Below are positions 23,564 to 33,002 of a stretch of DNA of 64,000 nucleotides, piece by piece. A model generated the notes under the pieces. The model was not told where the DNA came from. It was given only the letters and a program-made list of their open reading frames with translations, and made no database searches. Positions within the stretch are counted from its first letter, which is position 1; every line of letters begins with the position of its first letter. Both the position numbers and the translations under genes were made by a program. This DNA is from Agelas oroides (Eukaryota > Porifera > Demospongiae > Agelasida > Agelasidae): the NCBI GenBank assembly GCA_949130485.1, contig OX422192.1:4596085-4660084 (forward strand), written 5' to 3'.

Positions 23564-25017
23564 CACAATTTTTGCAGTATAGGTAAATTATATGCTTCAA
23601 CAATACAATACAGCACTCCTCTTACCTCCGGGGCTGAGTCTCTCCCTGTGACAATGGATCTTTCAGAACCCAACAATCCCTCTGTTGTCAAAGTGCCCAA
23701 AGATCCATCTGGGATTAAAGAACTCCCACTGGCCAAGGATTCCTCTGTAGTCCAAAATTCTTGAGTGGAAATAAGTACAACTGTCCTGGAATATAGTCCA
23801 AAGCAGGTCAAAAAGTCAGCAAGCGATCTGAGACTAATTGCTTATGGACATGCACTAAATGACAAGGTAACAGAGTTGTTATTGTGTAGATGTAGATTGG
23901 TATTGTACATTTCTCATTTGTATAGGTGATAAATTTCTTCATGTGCTTGCTAAACGAATTGGAGGAGAGAAGACATAAAGAGGTAGATGATTTTTCAGTA
24001 CTGTATGTTACCATAGAAATCCAGCCTTTTCTTCATACTTTAGCTGCCAATTGTCAGAAGACTGCACCAAAAGAGGGTTTTGTGTACCACCACATTCTTC
24101 TATGAATCTCTGCTGCGGTTGAAGAGTGGGCAGAAAGGATATTCCAGACAGATTGTAGCAACACATATCAAGGTTTTTCTTAAGTTTAAATAGCAATATG
24201 CCCATTTGATGAACTATGTTAGTAATCCTTTATACAATTGCAGGTGAGGGTAACAGAAATTTCACGCCTCTTGGTACCCATCAATTGCAATCGAAACCAT
24301 TGGATATTGCTGGTAAGAAGTAAAAGTGTATGTGGTAGATGGAATACACAAGTACTTTGTAGTATGCTATTGAGTGGGATGGAACACCAATTTTGGCATT
24401 CCTGCACATTCTAATAACTCACTGTTACGTACATAGGTGTATGACTTGGAAAAGCATAATATCAAGAGTCTTGACTCCCTGACTTCTACTGCCAATCATG
24501 TACAGCAGGTGTTGACTATAAGGTAAGGTACAATAGCATTAAGCAGGCATGTGTGAAATTTGAACTTCTCTCAGATGACAGTTGTCACCCCCCCCCCCCC
24601 CCCCCCCCCCCCCCCAACCACCACCACCACCACCACCCTATAAAAAGTCACTTCTTGAACACCCTCTTTCAAGATGACGGCTTCAGACAGAATGTGCATG
24701 AATGGTGCATTAGGCTGATGAAGGTAAACACTAATAAAATGTAGTGTAGTATGCAACTATGCATACACAATATGCACAAGTGATACATTATGTCAATGTG
24801 ATATAGGATCTGCCCCAGCAGGAGTCCAACAGTGTTGACTGTGGGGTTTTTGTTTGCAAGGTAATGTATTGTGCTCATGCTGTTGTATTATTAAGGCTCA
24901 GTGATAAGAATGCAGTGACTGACAGTTTGCAGAGTGTGCAATGTTGAAGTTGCCATTTCACATTGGGCAAGATGCTGATAGCCTTAGAAAGTGGTTACTG
25001 CAGGAACTAATTGCAAG
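23564..25017 (+). CDS. Ulp1/SENP-type (C48) cysteine protease domain
   Basis: Exons: about 23564-23866 (ends RLIAYGHALNDK), 23926-23982 (VINFFMCLLNELEER), 24044-24172 (CTTTFFYESLLRLKSG), 24244-24312 (RLLVPINCNRNHWILL), 24437-24522 (VYDLEKHNIKSLDSLTS), 24648-24723, 24807-24860 (LPQQESNSVDCGVFVCK) and 24935-25017. These are the landmarks of the Ulp1 fold: the L-N-D-x-V-I-N-F/Y-x-M entry helix, catalytic His (NHW, codon 24298), Asp (DSL, codon 24473), Gln of PQQ, and Cys (DCGVF, codon 24840). All are present, and most exon lengths keep phase, unlike the decayed transposase half. One in-frame TGA (about 23758) lies upstream of the fold. The expected activity is removal of SUMO or a related modifier, in the nucleus. 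A cellular SENP gene next to a MULE relic is the alternative. Confidence 0.75.
24588..24637. repeat. C28 homopolymer plus CCA repeat at a splice acceptor
   Basis: A run of about 28 C is followed by (CCA)n, ending ten bases before the acceptor of the exon at 24648. It may serve as the polypyrimidine tract. The minus-strand poly-Gly ORF is an artefact. Confidence 0.85.
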
Positions 25018-25114
25018 GTACACTAAATTATATCTTACACATGTACACATGCAGCAACATGAATGGTACTTTCTCTATGTAGCTCGAGTGTTTGTGAATC
25101 ATTTTCCTCTACTG

Positions 25115-25847
25115 GAGCTATAAACAAACTTGTTGAAGAGTTCAGGGATACACTGAATGTCGACATAACCAGGACTAAAAAGGTATAAAATTCTTCATTG
25201 CATTGGCTCTCTTTATCGGTTCACATTGCCTACGTATGTATTCTGAAAAGTGAGCATCCACACAATGTGTCTCTTGTGCTTTACAGTGCCTTTCACCAAA
25301 ACATATCCAACAGATCACACAACACAGCTCAGGTTAGAAACCTCGCCATGCAAATTGTAATAATCACATACATGTGAGATTGTTATTACACTGCACTTCA
25401 GATGATGATGGAACTTCAGATGATAATGGGTCATCAGATGATGAACAAGCCTTTCCTAACATCGGTACAATTGTGTATATACAACTTGCTGGAAGTAATG
25501 CTATATGTTCAATATGTTGTCCCATGATAACCACAGGTGAAGATGACATGCTTGTTCCTGATTTCTGGCCAGAAATCATACCTACTCCAGAAGATAGCAT
25601 TTTTGCCTACACCACACCAAAAGAATCATACATAAGGGCATTGAAAAATATCATGCAGTCATCAGCACTTGGCATTCCTATCAGGTGCGTATATCGTTGT
25701 TCTGCATGGCTCCTGGTACTGCTATGTGGTGTGATCCTTGAGAAGGACTTTACTGTGCTGGAAATGGCATCTGTTGCTTTCAGGGATGGAAAAACCTCTA
25801 GGGGTACAATAATTGAAGCCCTGAAAAAGGCTGAAGCAAGTTTATAA
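25115..25847 (+). CDS. C-terminal exons of the MULE-Ulp1 gene
   Basis: Exons around 25115-25182 (INKLVEEFRDTLNVD), 25288-25334 (CLSPKHIQQITQH), 25402-25464 (DDDGTSDDNGSSDDEQAFP), 25535-25685 (GEDDMLVPDFWPEIIPTPED) and 25784-25847 (DGKTSRGTIIEALKKAEASL, stop). Acidic and without a recognised domain. They may belong to the Ulp1 gene or be its own tail; borders are tentative. Confidence 0.45.
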
Positions 25848-25860
25848 CAAACAACTTTAA

Positions 25861-26359
25861 CCCTTTAAACACTGAATTTTTTCCACTGGAGATTAGTTTT
25901 AGCCTAAACATGCCTTTAACGCACCGTATCTCCATTTGTGTCAAAGCTCTGACTCCAAAACTGAGCCCAACTCCACTTCCAGCCTTAGCAAGCAGACACG
26001 TGACCTTAACCACGCCCCCTCATTAACGAGCATGCAATGGTCAGCACTCTCGATTGGCAAACAACCGCTTAGAGCCCAAGAAGCCTTCCCTGCCAGAAAT
26101 GAACCCCCTGAAAGGTGAGAGTAGCATTTTCTAAGCCTGCTCATGCAGCCAGGCCAAGAGATGGCCCACCCGGTGCCAACCACGGTCCTTTTGCAGCCAA
26201 GCCTAGCAGCTGCCATGTGCACAGCACCCTGCGGGTGACCCCACCCACCTCCCCCTGTCCCATGCTGACGCAGAACCTGCGCGCCAGCGCGCAGAGACTA
26301 TCTTTTCTGCGCAGTGTGCAGTATGACATTATCAAAAGTGTACTATAGGGTTTAAAGGG
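25861..26359. mobile_element. piggyBac-like MITE, TTAA target
   Basis: TTAA at 25857-25860 and 26360-26363 flanks ends CCCTTTAAAC and GTTTAAAGGG. TTAA duplication with CCC-starting termini is the piggyBac pattern. The 499-bp interior is related, inverted, to 27420-27800, 42390-42680 and 44627-44950 (GGCTTAGAAAA, TTCATTTCTGGCAGGGAA). Confidence 0.85.
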
Positions 26360-26363
26360 TTAA

Positions 26364-27415
26364 ACCAGCAGTCTCGAGCAGACTTACTGCGGTAGGTTGG
26401 TTCCTAGCCAAGCGCAGTGGTACATTTGATGCTGGGGTCTGAGGGTTGGACCCAAAGCTAGAGATTTGTTTGAGAAGCATCAGGAGAGTCGTGATAACAG
26501 AGCAACGGTTGCTGTCACCCACCAACACATTCAAAAGGCATTCCGTCGTGTGATGCCCATAGTAACTTAGACCCCCCCTCACCAATACAACCGGCTCAGT
26601 GGGGGACGGTAGGGCCACTGCCAACCGCTGAGAGAACTCCTTTCAACCTAGAGCCCACTTAACCCGAACTGTACTCAGCAATCACCTGAGCCACCACTGC
26701 TTCAGCATGCTTCAAATGCCACATTGGCGCAGGATCTACTTCAGGTGCAGTGAGAGTGCATATAGTTGGTTATTTAATTACATCAAGTTGACATATAACA
26801 GCATGTGAGTGTATACCTGGAGCACTCACTGAGCTAGATGTATTAGACACTCAGTATTCTCTATTTATACTTTTGGGGGAATCTAAGGGGCCACCTAAGG
26901 GGTGGCCCCTCCAAAGTAAGAATTGGAGGGCTCTTCCCCCCAAAAGGAGTACGTGCTCAAAGCTACAACAGTGCCACAGGGAGCTGATACACGGAGTCAG
27001 TATCTCGTGCCGTAATTTTAAGTGGCTCTAGGATACCTTCACAATTGGTCGGCTGGCCCACAGCAAGCAGAGGAGTAGTCTTGGGTAAAACCCTGGATCG
27101 CTGTCCCACAGCAAGCACAGGTACTTGCAGCCACTAGAGGATATTTATCACTATAATGGGGCCGCTGTCCCACAGCAAGCAGAGATACTTACAGCCCACT
27201 AGAGGATATTTATCACTATAATGGGACCACAGTCCCAGAGCAAGCAGATATTGCTCAAGAAGCATATAGTCACAGCCTGCAGGCTGGAAGGGGAGACACA
27301 ACTCCCCTTTATAGCATAAAGGGGGGTCCCTGCACTGCCTCTGCCAAAACCATCGGGACAATAGTTGGGCACTTATGAGGTCAGTGGTTAAATGAGGGGT
27401 TTGCCAGACAACATC
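26364..27415. other. No gene recognised
   Basis: 27110-27250 contains two to three imperfect copies of a unit with GAGGATATTTATCACTATAATGGG and CCCACAGCAAGCAGAG (about 68 bp). The rest has no recognisable feature. Confidence 0.5.
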
Positions 27416-27419
27416 TTAA

Positions 27420-27831
27420 CCCTTTATACCCAATAGTGCACTTTTGGTTACATCATACTCCGCACTGAAAAGATGCTCTCTGCGCGCTACGCAGACGGTT
27501 CTGCGTCAGCAGAAAGGGTGGCACAAGGGGAGGTGGGCGGGGTCACCCGCAGGGTGACATGCACATGGTGGCTGCTAGGCTTGGCTGGGACCAGGTGGGT
27601 TAATTCCTGCCCCGGCTGTATGGACATAATCTCACGGAGCCAGACTCTCACACGAAAAGCGGAAGAGTCTGGCTCCGCGAGACTAGTACGGACAGGCTTA
27701 GAAAACGCTACTCTCACCTTGTAGGGGGTTCATTTCTGGCAGGGAAAGCTTGGGCTCTGAGCGGGTGTTTGACGTCCTAAAGTGCTGACTATTGCGTGCG
27801 CAGGATGATATGCACAGGGTGGCTACTAGGC
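27420..27831 (+). mobile_element. Partial piggyBac-like MITE
   Basis: Starts after TTAA (27416-27419) with CCTTTATACCCAATAG. It shares CTGCGTCAGCAGAAAGGGTGG and the cargo of the family with 44627. The right end is missing; a palindromic insert (27634-27690, GAGCCAGACTCT / AGAGTCTGGCTC) lies inside. Confidence 0.6.
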
Positions 27832-27885
27832 TTAAGGTGGCAGAGAACCCTGTACTTTCAAGGTCGACAAACCTGGAATCCAAGC

Positions 27886-28125
27886 GGGATCGTCTAAGTT
27901 CACATAGCTCCATGAGGTTACGTCATAAAACATCACATGGGAGTTCCCCGTGCCCACCGAATAATCGCGATAACCCTCTTTCTACGTAATTTAACTTAAC
28001 TAAACATTGTTCTGAACTAGCATGCATTCAGAGAGTATGCAGCACATCAAGGTAAAAGAGACCAAGTAAGCATAATACCAGTAAGGTGAAGTAGTCAGGA
28101 TGAAGGGATATTCGTGGCAGTTGTT
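27886..28125 (+). repeat. Left TIR of the 10.2-kb element
   Basis: Pairs with 37890-38128 through shared segments such as TCCATGAGGTTACGTCATAA, AACTAGCATGCATTCAGAG and AGTAGTCAGGATGAAG. A short insertion (about 27989-28008) is unique to this side. Confidence 0.85.
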
Positions 28126-28454
28126 GAGGGGGGAAAATCGACTGTACAGGACAGAGCTAGCCTCAAATATAATACAGCATACTTGGTAAAGATGATCATA
28201 TGAGAGTACAATCAGTCCATGAGGCCTAAATTTGGGCAGTGAAAGCATGTACATGGTAAATTATTTTCACACACAAGTTGATCAAGATTTCAAGTGTCTG
28301 TGTGCATAATTTGTTAGTACCATGGCAAACCTGCTGTGTACAGTTAGCTGTGTGCATTGTGAGTTTGCACTCAAACTATCCATGACATTTCTACCTTCTC
28401 CACTGACTACTTATGTTGCTTACTTGATTCTATTACACTTGACATGCTAAATTC

Positions 28455-29120
28455 TCACTCAATGATACTGTCTGTGTCACTGCATACACAGCCAGCCGTT
28501 GGGGTATCGGGTGGGGGAGCGCCAACACTGCTACGCACATCGTAGCTCCCATTTGTTGAGGCAAGGCTCGCATAGTTGTGTAAATTGTGTCTTCTCCTAA
28601 TGCGTGGGGATCGTTGAGGGAGAGGGGGGGGTGATGGCCACTTGTTCTGGGTTATGCTGGGGGTGGGGCTGAATAGTTCGATGGATCCAGATAGGGATTC
28701 TTCATGCTGGGGACTAGTGCTATGGGAAGAGGTTAGACTGTTAGTGGGGCTAAGTGGAGGGGGAGGTGGTTGGTCCTGGGTGGAATCTGGGGTAGGGGCA
28801 TGGACTGGGCTTGCGGTGGGTGTGGGGCTAAACAGTAAGGGGGAAGGGCTATGGTTAACAGATTCTATACTACTTATACGGGGCATGCACGGGGTTACCG
28901 AGAGCGCCAGCCTAAACTGGCTGTTCGGTGTTTCTTGTATGCTGCTGATGCTGTCATCCTGCGTCTGGGGGGGCTCTGATAGTATCTCCGGGGACGTAAT
29001 CGGTTCCTCGGTATAGATCTCTCTGGATCGAAGTGCGTATCTCAGCCGAGTTGTATAGTGCAGTAGTTTCAAAAAGGTTCTCGTAAAGTGCAGACAGAAT
29101 GTCGCTAATAAATTATTCAT
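28455..29120 (-). CDS. Proline/serine-rich ORF, unknown
   Basis: 221 codons from ATG at 29120; an in-frame stop lies just upstream. It starts MNNLLATFCLHFTRTFLKLL (moderately hydrophobic), then a long Pro/Ser/Thr region with SPSPLLFSPTPTASP and DQPPPPPLSP. Basic PQRSPRIRRRH with SH3-ligand-like PPPLP follows, then an acidic end, CVCSDTDSIIE. It resembles a disordered cytoplasmic tail. Its 5' part is repeated, inverted, at about 32540-32608, where it is cut off. Next to it (29404-29183) is an ORF with ITVMYVDSVPPQRERACLDL, also copied at 32385-32540, where the reading frame is longer. Possibly exons of one gene captured by the 10.2-kb element. No homologue recognised. Confidence 0.4.
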   Translation of the reverse strand: MNNLLATFCLHFTRTFLKLLHYTTRLRYALRSREIYTEEPITSPEILSEPPQTQDDSISSIQETPNSQFRLALSVTPCMPRISSIESVNHSPSPLLFSPTPTASPVHAPTPDSTQDQPPPPPLSPTNSLTSSHSTSPQHEESLSGSIELFSPTPSITQNKWPSPPPLPQRSPRIRRRHNLHNYASLASTNGSYDVRSSVGAPPPDTPTAGCVCSDTDSIIE

Positions 29121-29640
29121 AAGTCGTTATTTTAACCCCGTAGATCCTTGTATACTTGCAACAACCCTGACAGCGCTGACGGCTAAGTGTTCTGAACACT
29201 CTCATATATCCAAAGGAGGTCGAGGCAAGCTCTTTCTCTCTGTGGAGGTACAGAATCTACATACATTACTGTTATAGACGATTCCGGTCCGTTTGGAAAT
29301 GTTAGTTGTGTGGCACTAGTTCCAAGTATGGCCCCCGTCTTTGATAGCTCAGTCCTCAAGTAATCAACTAGCCTTGTCCCCAGGCTCTCCTGCACGACCA
29401 TCAAATTCTGGTGACGAGGTTAGATTTGTCTTGCATGGGAGTAGTCTTGCCTGATAGACTTTTGAGTGCTACAGTGTTGTGTGTGTAGAAGCAAAAGCAG
29501 TTTTAGATACGACAAGTCTGCATGTAAGCATATCAGTGCTAGGAGAAGCCATGGTCTGGCAGGCAAGACTAGTATTTACGTAATGGCAAGGTTACGTTGA
29601 GCTGACAAACGTGACGTAACCATTACCAAGAGTGTCAGCA
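29062..29640 (-). repeat. Inverted 0.5-kb repeat, left copy
   Basis: Pairs with about 32155-32608. Shared marks include CAGTAATGTATGTAGATTC (complement here), GCAAGTATACAAGGATCTAC, and CTTGCCTGCCAGACCATGGC. A MITE (about 29434-29571, TAGTCTTGCCTG ends) lies within both. The copies differ by small indels that open or close the reading frame. Confidence 0.8.
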
Positions 29641-29673
29641 TGAAGTCAATGGTGGCTTGATATGCCCTTATAT

Positions 29674-29937
29674 GATTCAAGAGCGCATAAGAACAGGCGG
29701 CTAGAGTAACAGTGTGTGTGTGTAACTCAGTAAATTTGAAACCGGTTGGAATTATTGAACCGTACTAAAAATAGTAGCACGTATTGCGCAGCTGCATATA
29801 GATATAAACCATTGTTGCTAAGCACGTGCCAGGTGTTCTATTTTTAGTACGCTTCAATAATTTTGACTGGACTGTGTGCTTCTATTGGAGTTACATGCTC
29901 TTACTCTAGCTGCCCGTTCTTATATGCGTTCTTGATC
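29674..29937. mobile_element. Palindromic MITE, two nested arms
   Basis: The outer arms contain CGCATAAGAACAGGCGGCTA / TAGCTGCCCGTTCTTATATG. The inner arms, 29749-29773 and 29839-29863, are complementary at 24 of 25 bases (AATTATTGAACCGTACTA). No gene inside. Confidence 0.75.
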
Positions 29938-30000
29938 ATTGGTACGTTATCGATGCATTAAGTTTTGTTTCATTTTCATGGGGGTCGCTGGTGATCCTCA

Positions 30001-30379
30001 GACTCATGCCCAGATCCCACCCTCACACTAGTCTTGCGAGCCAGCCGTATTTTCCTTCATTTCCGGTGGGAGGAAAGAAAAATACGGCTGGCTCGTGAGA
30101 CTACCCTCACACAAGGAAGATGGTCTGGTGAACCAAGTCAAACCTCTTGGGGTAGTACACAACTAGGGTAACCTAGCAACAATCAAAACATTTTGCACGA
30201 CACCCACTCAAAATATTTGGGAAAATGTTACTGCAGTAAGGAAAGTGCTATGTAATAGTTAAAGATCTCCCAATCTCATGTCCTTACTACAATTTGGGAA
30301 TAGGCCCAAGAAATTCATCTTTGTTCACCAGACCACTTCTCACTGCATGGGAGGCAATTGCGGGTTGGGCACAAGACTA
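30001..30379. mobile_element. TAGTCT-family MITE carrying a smaller MITE
   Basis: A copy of the element at 31821-32132 (shared GGTCTGGTGAACCAAGTC, CCTAGCAACA, CCCAAGAAATTC), ending TTGGGCACAAGACTA. It is interrupted by the 75-bp MITE at 30029-30103. Its own target duplication is not clear. Confidence 0.7.
30029..30103. mobile_element. 75-bp palindromic MITE, perfect 9-bp TSD
   Basis: TAGTCTTGCGAGCCAGCCG at the left and its near-complement at the right. CCCTCACAC is exactly duplicated at 30020-30028 and 30104-30112. The uninterrupted target is visible in the related copy at about 31845. The 9-bp size is the Mutator hallmark. Confidence 0.9.
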
Positions 30380-31441
30380 GTGCTTGGTATGTTTTGTGAG
30401 GTATGTTAGAAGTTGAATGTGGCCAGTCAGATTGATAATTATTATACCAGATACATTTCGCTGAAGTAAATTGCTCAGTTATTTATTCTGCTGTGTTTCT
30501 ATGCCACAGTAGACTTCAAGTCAGAAATGATGACTTGAACAGTAGCAAAATACTAAAAGGTTTAAGTGCTATCAGTCTGCAACCTGATGAGTATTCTCTC
30601 GTGACTTCATTAATACATTCCACATGCTATTTTTGTGTCAGGCTGACTGATAACATGATGTGTAATTTAGCAGTTGAATTAGCCATGGCATCTACGGCTG
30701 ACATTGAGGATGGCCCCATTCTAAACGAAACAGATGTACATTGAAATAGTTTTGAAAGGCTTACTGGTTCCTCTGAACCTGATGGTTTCATGGCATGCAG
30801 AGTAACTGGTCTGGGACACTTTATTTATGCTCAACTAAGTCAACTAGGTAGTATACCAACACTTCAAACACACTATGGAATATGCACCTCTAAAGAGCTT
30901 GCTTCCACCTCAGAGTATGTTGTGGATTGAAGTTTTGTTGCTTTGCTACAATACTGTAAGACTCAGTTCATTATGTAAGATTGTGTGTCACAAGGCAACA
31001 GACCTATGAAAAAAGGATAATATTAATGCTCTAGTTCTACAAGCATGAGCAGTTACAAACCACACTTCTTTAGCCTGATGTTAAACAGCTGTGTGCAACT
31101 AATAGGGTAGGAGCACGCAACAATGTCCTGAATGTATAATTATGCTATAGTGTCTGGGTCACCATCTACTATTCATCCTTAGAATCACTGACTGTTGTTC
31201 ATCAAGTGGTCCGACTTATATTACCCTGTGCATACACACATTTGTACCAAGTGTATGTCCTGTTGTATAGTGTTACATTTGCATGCCCACTGTCTACGCT
31301 AAATGCATTTTCTGTTTGAGAAAAGATGTGTGCTTTGCTTGGTGAAAACCACATGCATTTTGAGTACATGGTTCACAAGTTACAGTGAGAAGAATTTCTT
31401 GCAAAAAGATGTGTAAATTTTATCTCCAGTCGATGAAGAGT
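30380..31441. other. No gene recognised
   Basis: An 83-codon ORF (30493-30744) has no recognised domain; the rest is AT-rich without clear repeats. Confidence 0.4.
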
Positions 31442-31536
31442 AGGTTATCTGTTACGAAAGCCCTGATGACGACTGGAACATTCAGTCAAAACGTCGGCAA
31501 GTTATTTTCCGAGCTCAAGTTGGTAACAGATAACCT
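31442..31536 (+). ncRNA. Hammerhead-ribozyme-like motif (Penelope-type)
   Basis: AGGTTATCTGTTAC (31442-31455) can pair with GTAACAGATAACCT (31523-31536). Inside are CTGATGA (31463-31469), a GACTG/CAGTC stem, and AAAACGTC (31488-31495) where the consensus is GAAAC..GUC. Hammerheads with a very short ACGU stem III are known from Penelope-like elements. The G-to-A change in the GAAA box may weaken or kill it. Confidence 0.45.
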
Positions 31537-31820
31537 TCTCTTCATTTATGCAGAAGCCAACTGAGAAGCCACTGAAAGTTTATCTCCAGTCCTTCCACCT
31601 GCAATGTACAACTTCTCCACTTGCAAATAAAACCTTCCATATAAGGCACTTATGCTACGCTAGGCGGACCACTGCATCTAGAATTGGGTTTTGGTATTCC
31701 TATAGCAGTTCAGAAATGCCCCCTCAGGAAGCTGCAACTTGCTCACACTTCGGAACTCAAGTGCAACTTAAATCCAGCAAATAGTTGGTAGGCTTAGTTC
31801 TAACCGAGCATCACCAGAAT

Positions 31821-32132
31821 TAGTCTCGTTCCCAGACCCCACCCTCTCGTGAGGAGAAATGCGGTCTGGTGAACCAAGTCAAATTTCTTGGGCTAGCACA
31901 CACTTTTGCGACAGTGTCACCTAGCAACATTCAAAACATTTTACGCCAAATCTGCTCAAAAAAGGTATGGATACTCGAGTAGATAAAAAGTTGTAAGGGA
32001 AGTGCTACGTAATAAATTGACCTTGCAATCTCATTGGTCCTCACCACTTTTGGGGAATAAGCCTAAGAAATTCGACTTTGTTTACCAGACCGTTTCTCGC
32101 CGGGAGGCATGTGCGGGCTGGGCATAAGACTA
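31821..32132. mobile_element. TAGTCT-family MITE, 9-bp TSD
   Basis: Ends TAGTCTCGTTCCCAGACCCC and, inverted, GGCTGGGCATAAGACTA. Flanks CACCAGAAT (31812-31820) and CACCAGAGT (32133-32141) match at 8 of 9. Related to 30001-30379. Confidence 0.8.
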
Positions 32133-32154
32133 CACCAGAGTATGCCAATCACAT

Positions 32155-32608
32155 AACCATTACTAAGGGCATATCAAGCCGCCATTGGCTTTATGCACCT
32201 TTGGTAATGGTTGTCACATTTGTCAGCTCAATGTAACCTTGCCATTACTTAAATCCTAAAACTAGTCTTGCCTGCCAGACCATGGCTTCTCCTAGTACTG
32301 ATATGCTTACATCATGTGTGCAGACTTGTATACTTGGAACTCATGCCAAACAACCAACACTTCCAAAACGGACCAACATCCACTATAACAGTAATGTATG
32401 TAGATTCTGTACCTCCACAGAGAGAAAGAGCTTGCCTCGACCTCCTTTGGATATATGAGAGCGTTCAGTACTGTAGAATACCTACTAGCCGTAATAGCGC
32501 TGTCATTTTGTTGCAAGTATACAAGGATCTACGGGGTTAAAATAACGACTTATGAATAATTTATTAGCGACATTCTGTCTGCACTTTATGAGAACCTTTC
32601 AAAAATGA
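32155..32608 (+). repeat. Inverted 0.5-kb repeat, right copy
   Basis: Complement of about 29062-29640. It contains the open frame ending at 32540 (VYKDLRG). It abuts the 3' region of the Penelope-like element near 32610, which probably inserted here. Confidence 0.8.
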
Positions 32609-33002
32609 CGTCATACTGCGGCGCTGCGGTATAGGCTTATTGATGAGGACAGTAGGAGGGGGTTGGCAAAACTTTATTCTCTGTTTAGAGGCCCGACGTT
32701 TCGCTCATCTATGGAGAGCTTTTTCAAGGGTAAGTACAATGAAATGAACCAGCGCTTAAATATAGGTTTGCTTAGTAACAGCGTGTATGATAACTAGCAA
32801 CGGCGTGTATCTAGTGATAGCGTGTTTGCCATGGCAACAGCATGCTATCGTAAACTATGTAAGGCCTAAGGGATACAGCATGTGAAAGGCCTAAAGGGAC
32901 TTCCAATACAAACAAAAAAAATTAAAAGGGGGGAGGTATACTCCAGGGAACGAACCCTGGAAGGACAACAAAACGGGAGCAATGGCAGTAGGTGTAGGGA
33001 GG

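Larger units (their letters stand above)
20095..25847 (+). pseudogene. MULE transposase-SWIM-Ulp1 protease fusion gene
   Basis: Exons with compatible GT-AG borders run from a MULE/SWIM exon (20095-21110) through acidic and basic linker exons (21409-23297) into Ulp1-type exons (about 23564-25017) and a tail (25115-25847, stop 25845-25847). No promoter, start codon or intergenic signal separates the halves and phases fit across most junctions, so I read one gene, though two adjacent genes cannot be excluded. MULE-Ulp1 fusions are known from plants (KAONASHI-type Mutator elements). The 5' end with the first catalytic Asp is missing; a frameshift (about 20300), an in-frame TGA (20753) and another TGA (about 23758) interrupt it. 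A piggyBac-like MITE starts 13 bases after the stop. Confidence 0.65.

Noticed and set aside
24571-24756. Poly-Gly/Val minus-strand ORF
   Set aside because: It is the complement of the C28 and CCA repeat.
29671-29940. tRNA or SINE promoter in the palindromic MITE
   Set aside because: No A-box/B-box spacing or tRNA fold is visible; the complementarity of the arms explains the structure.
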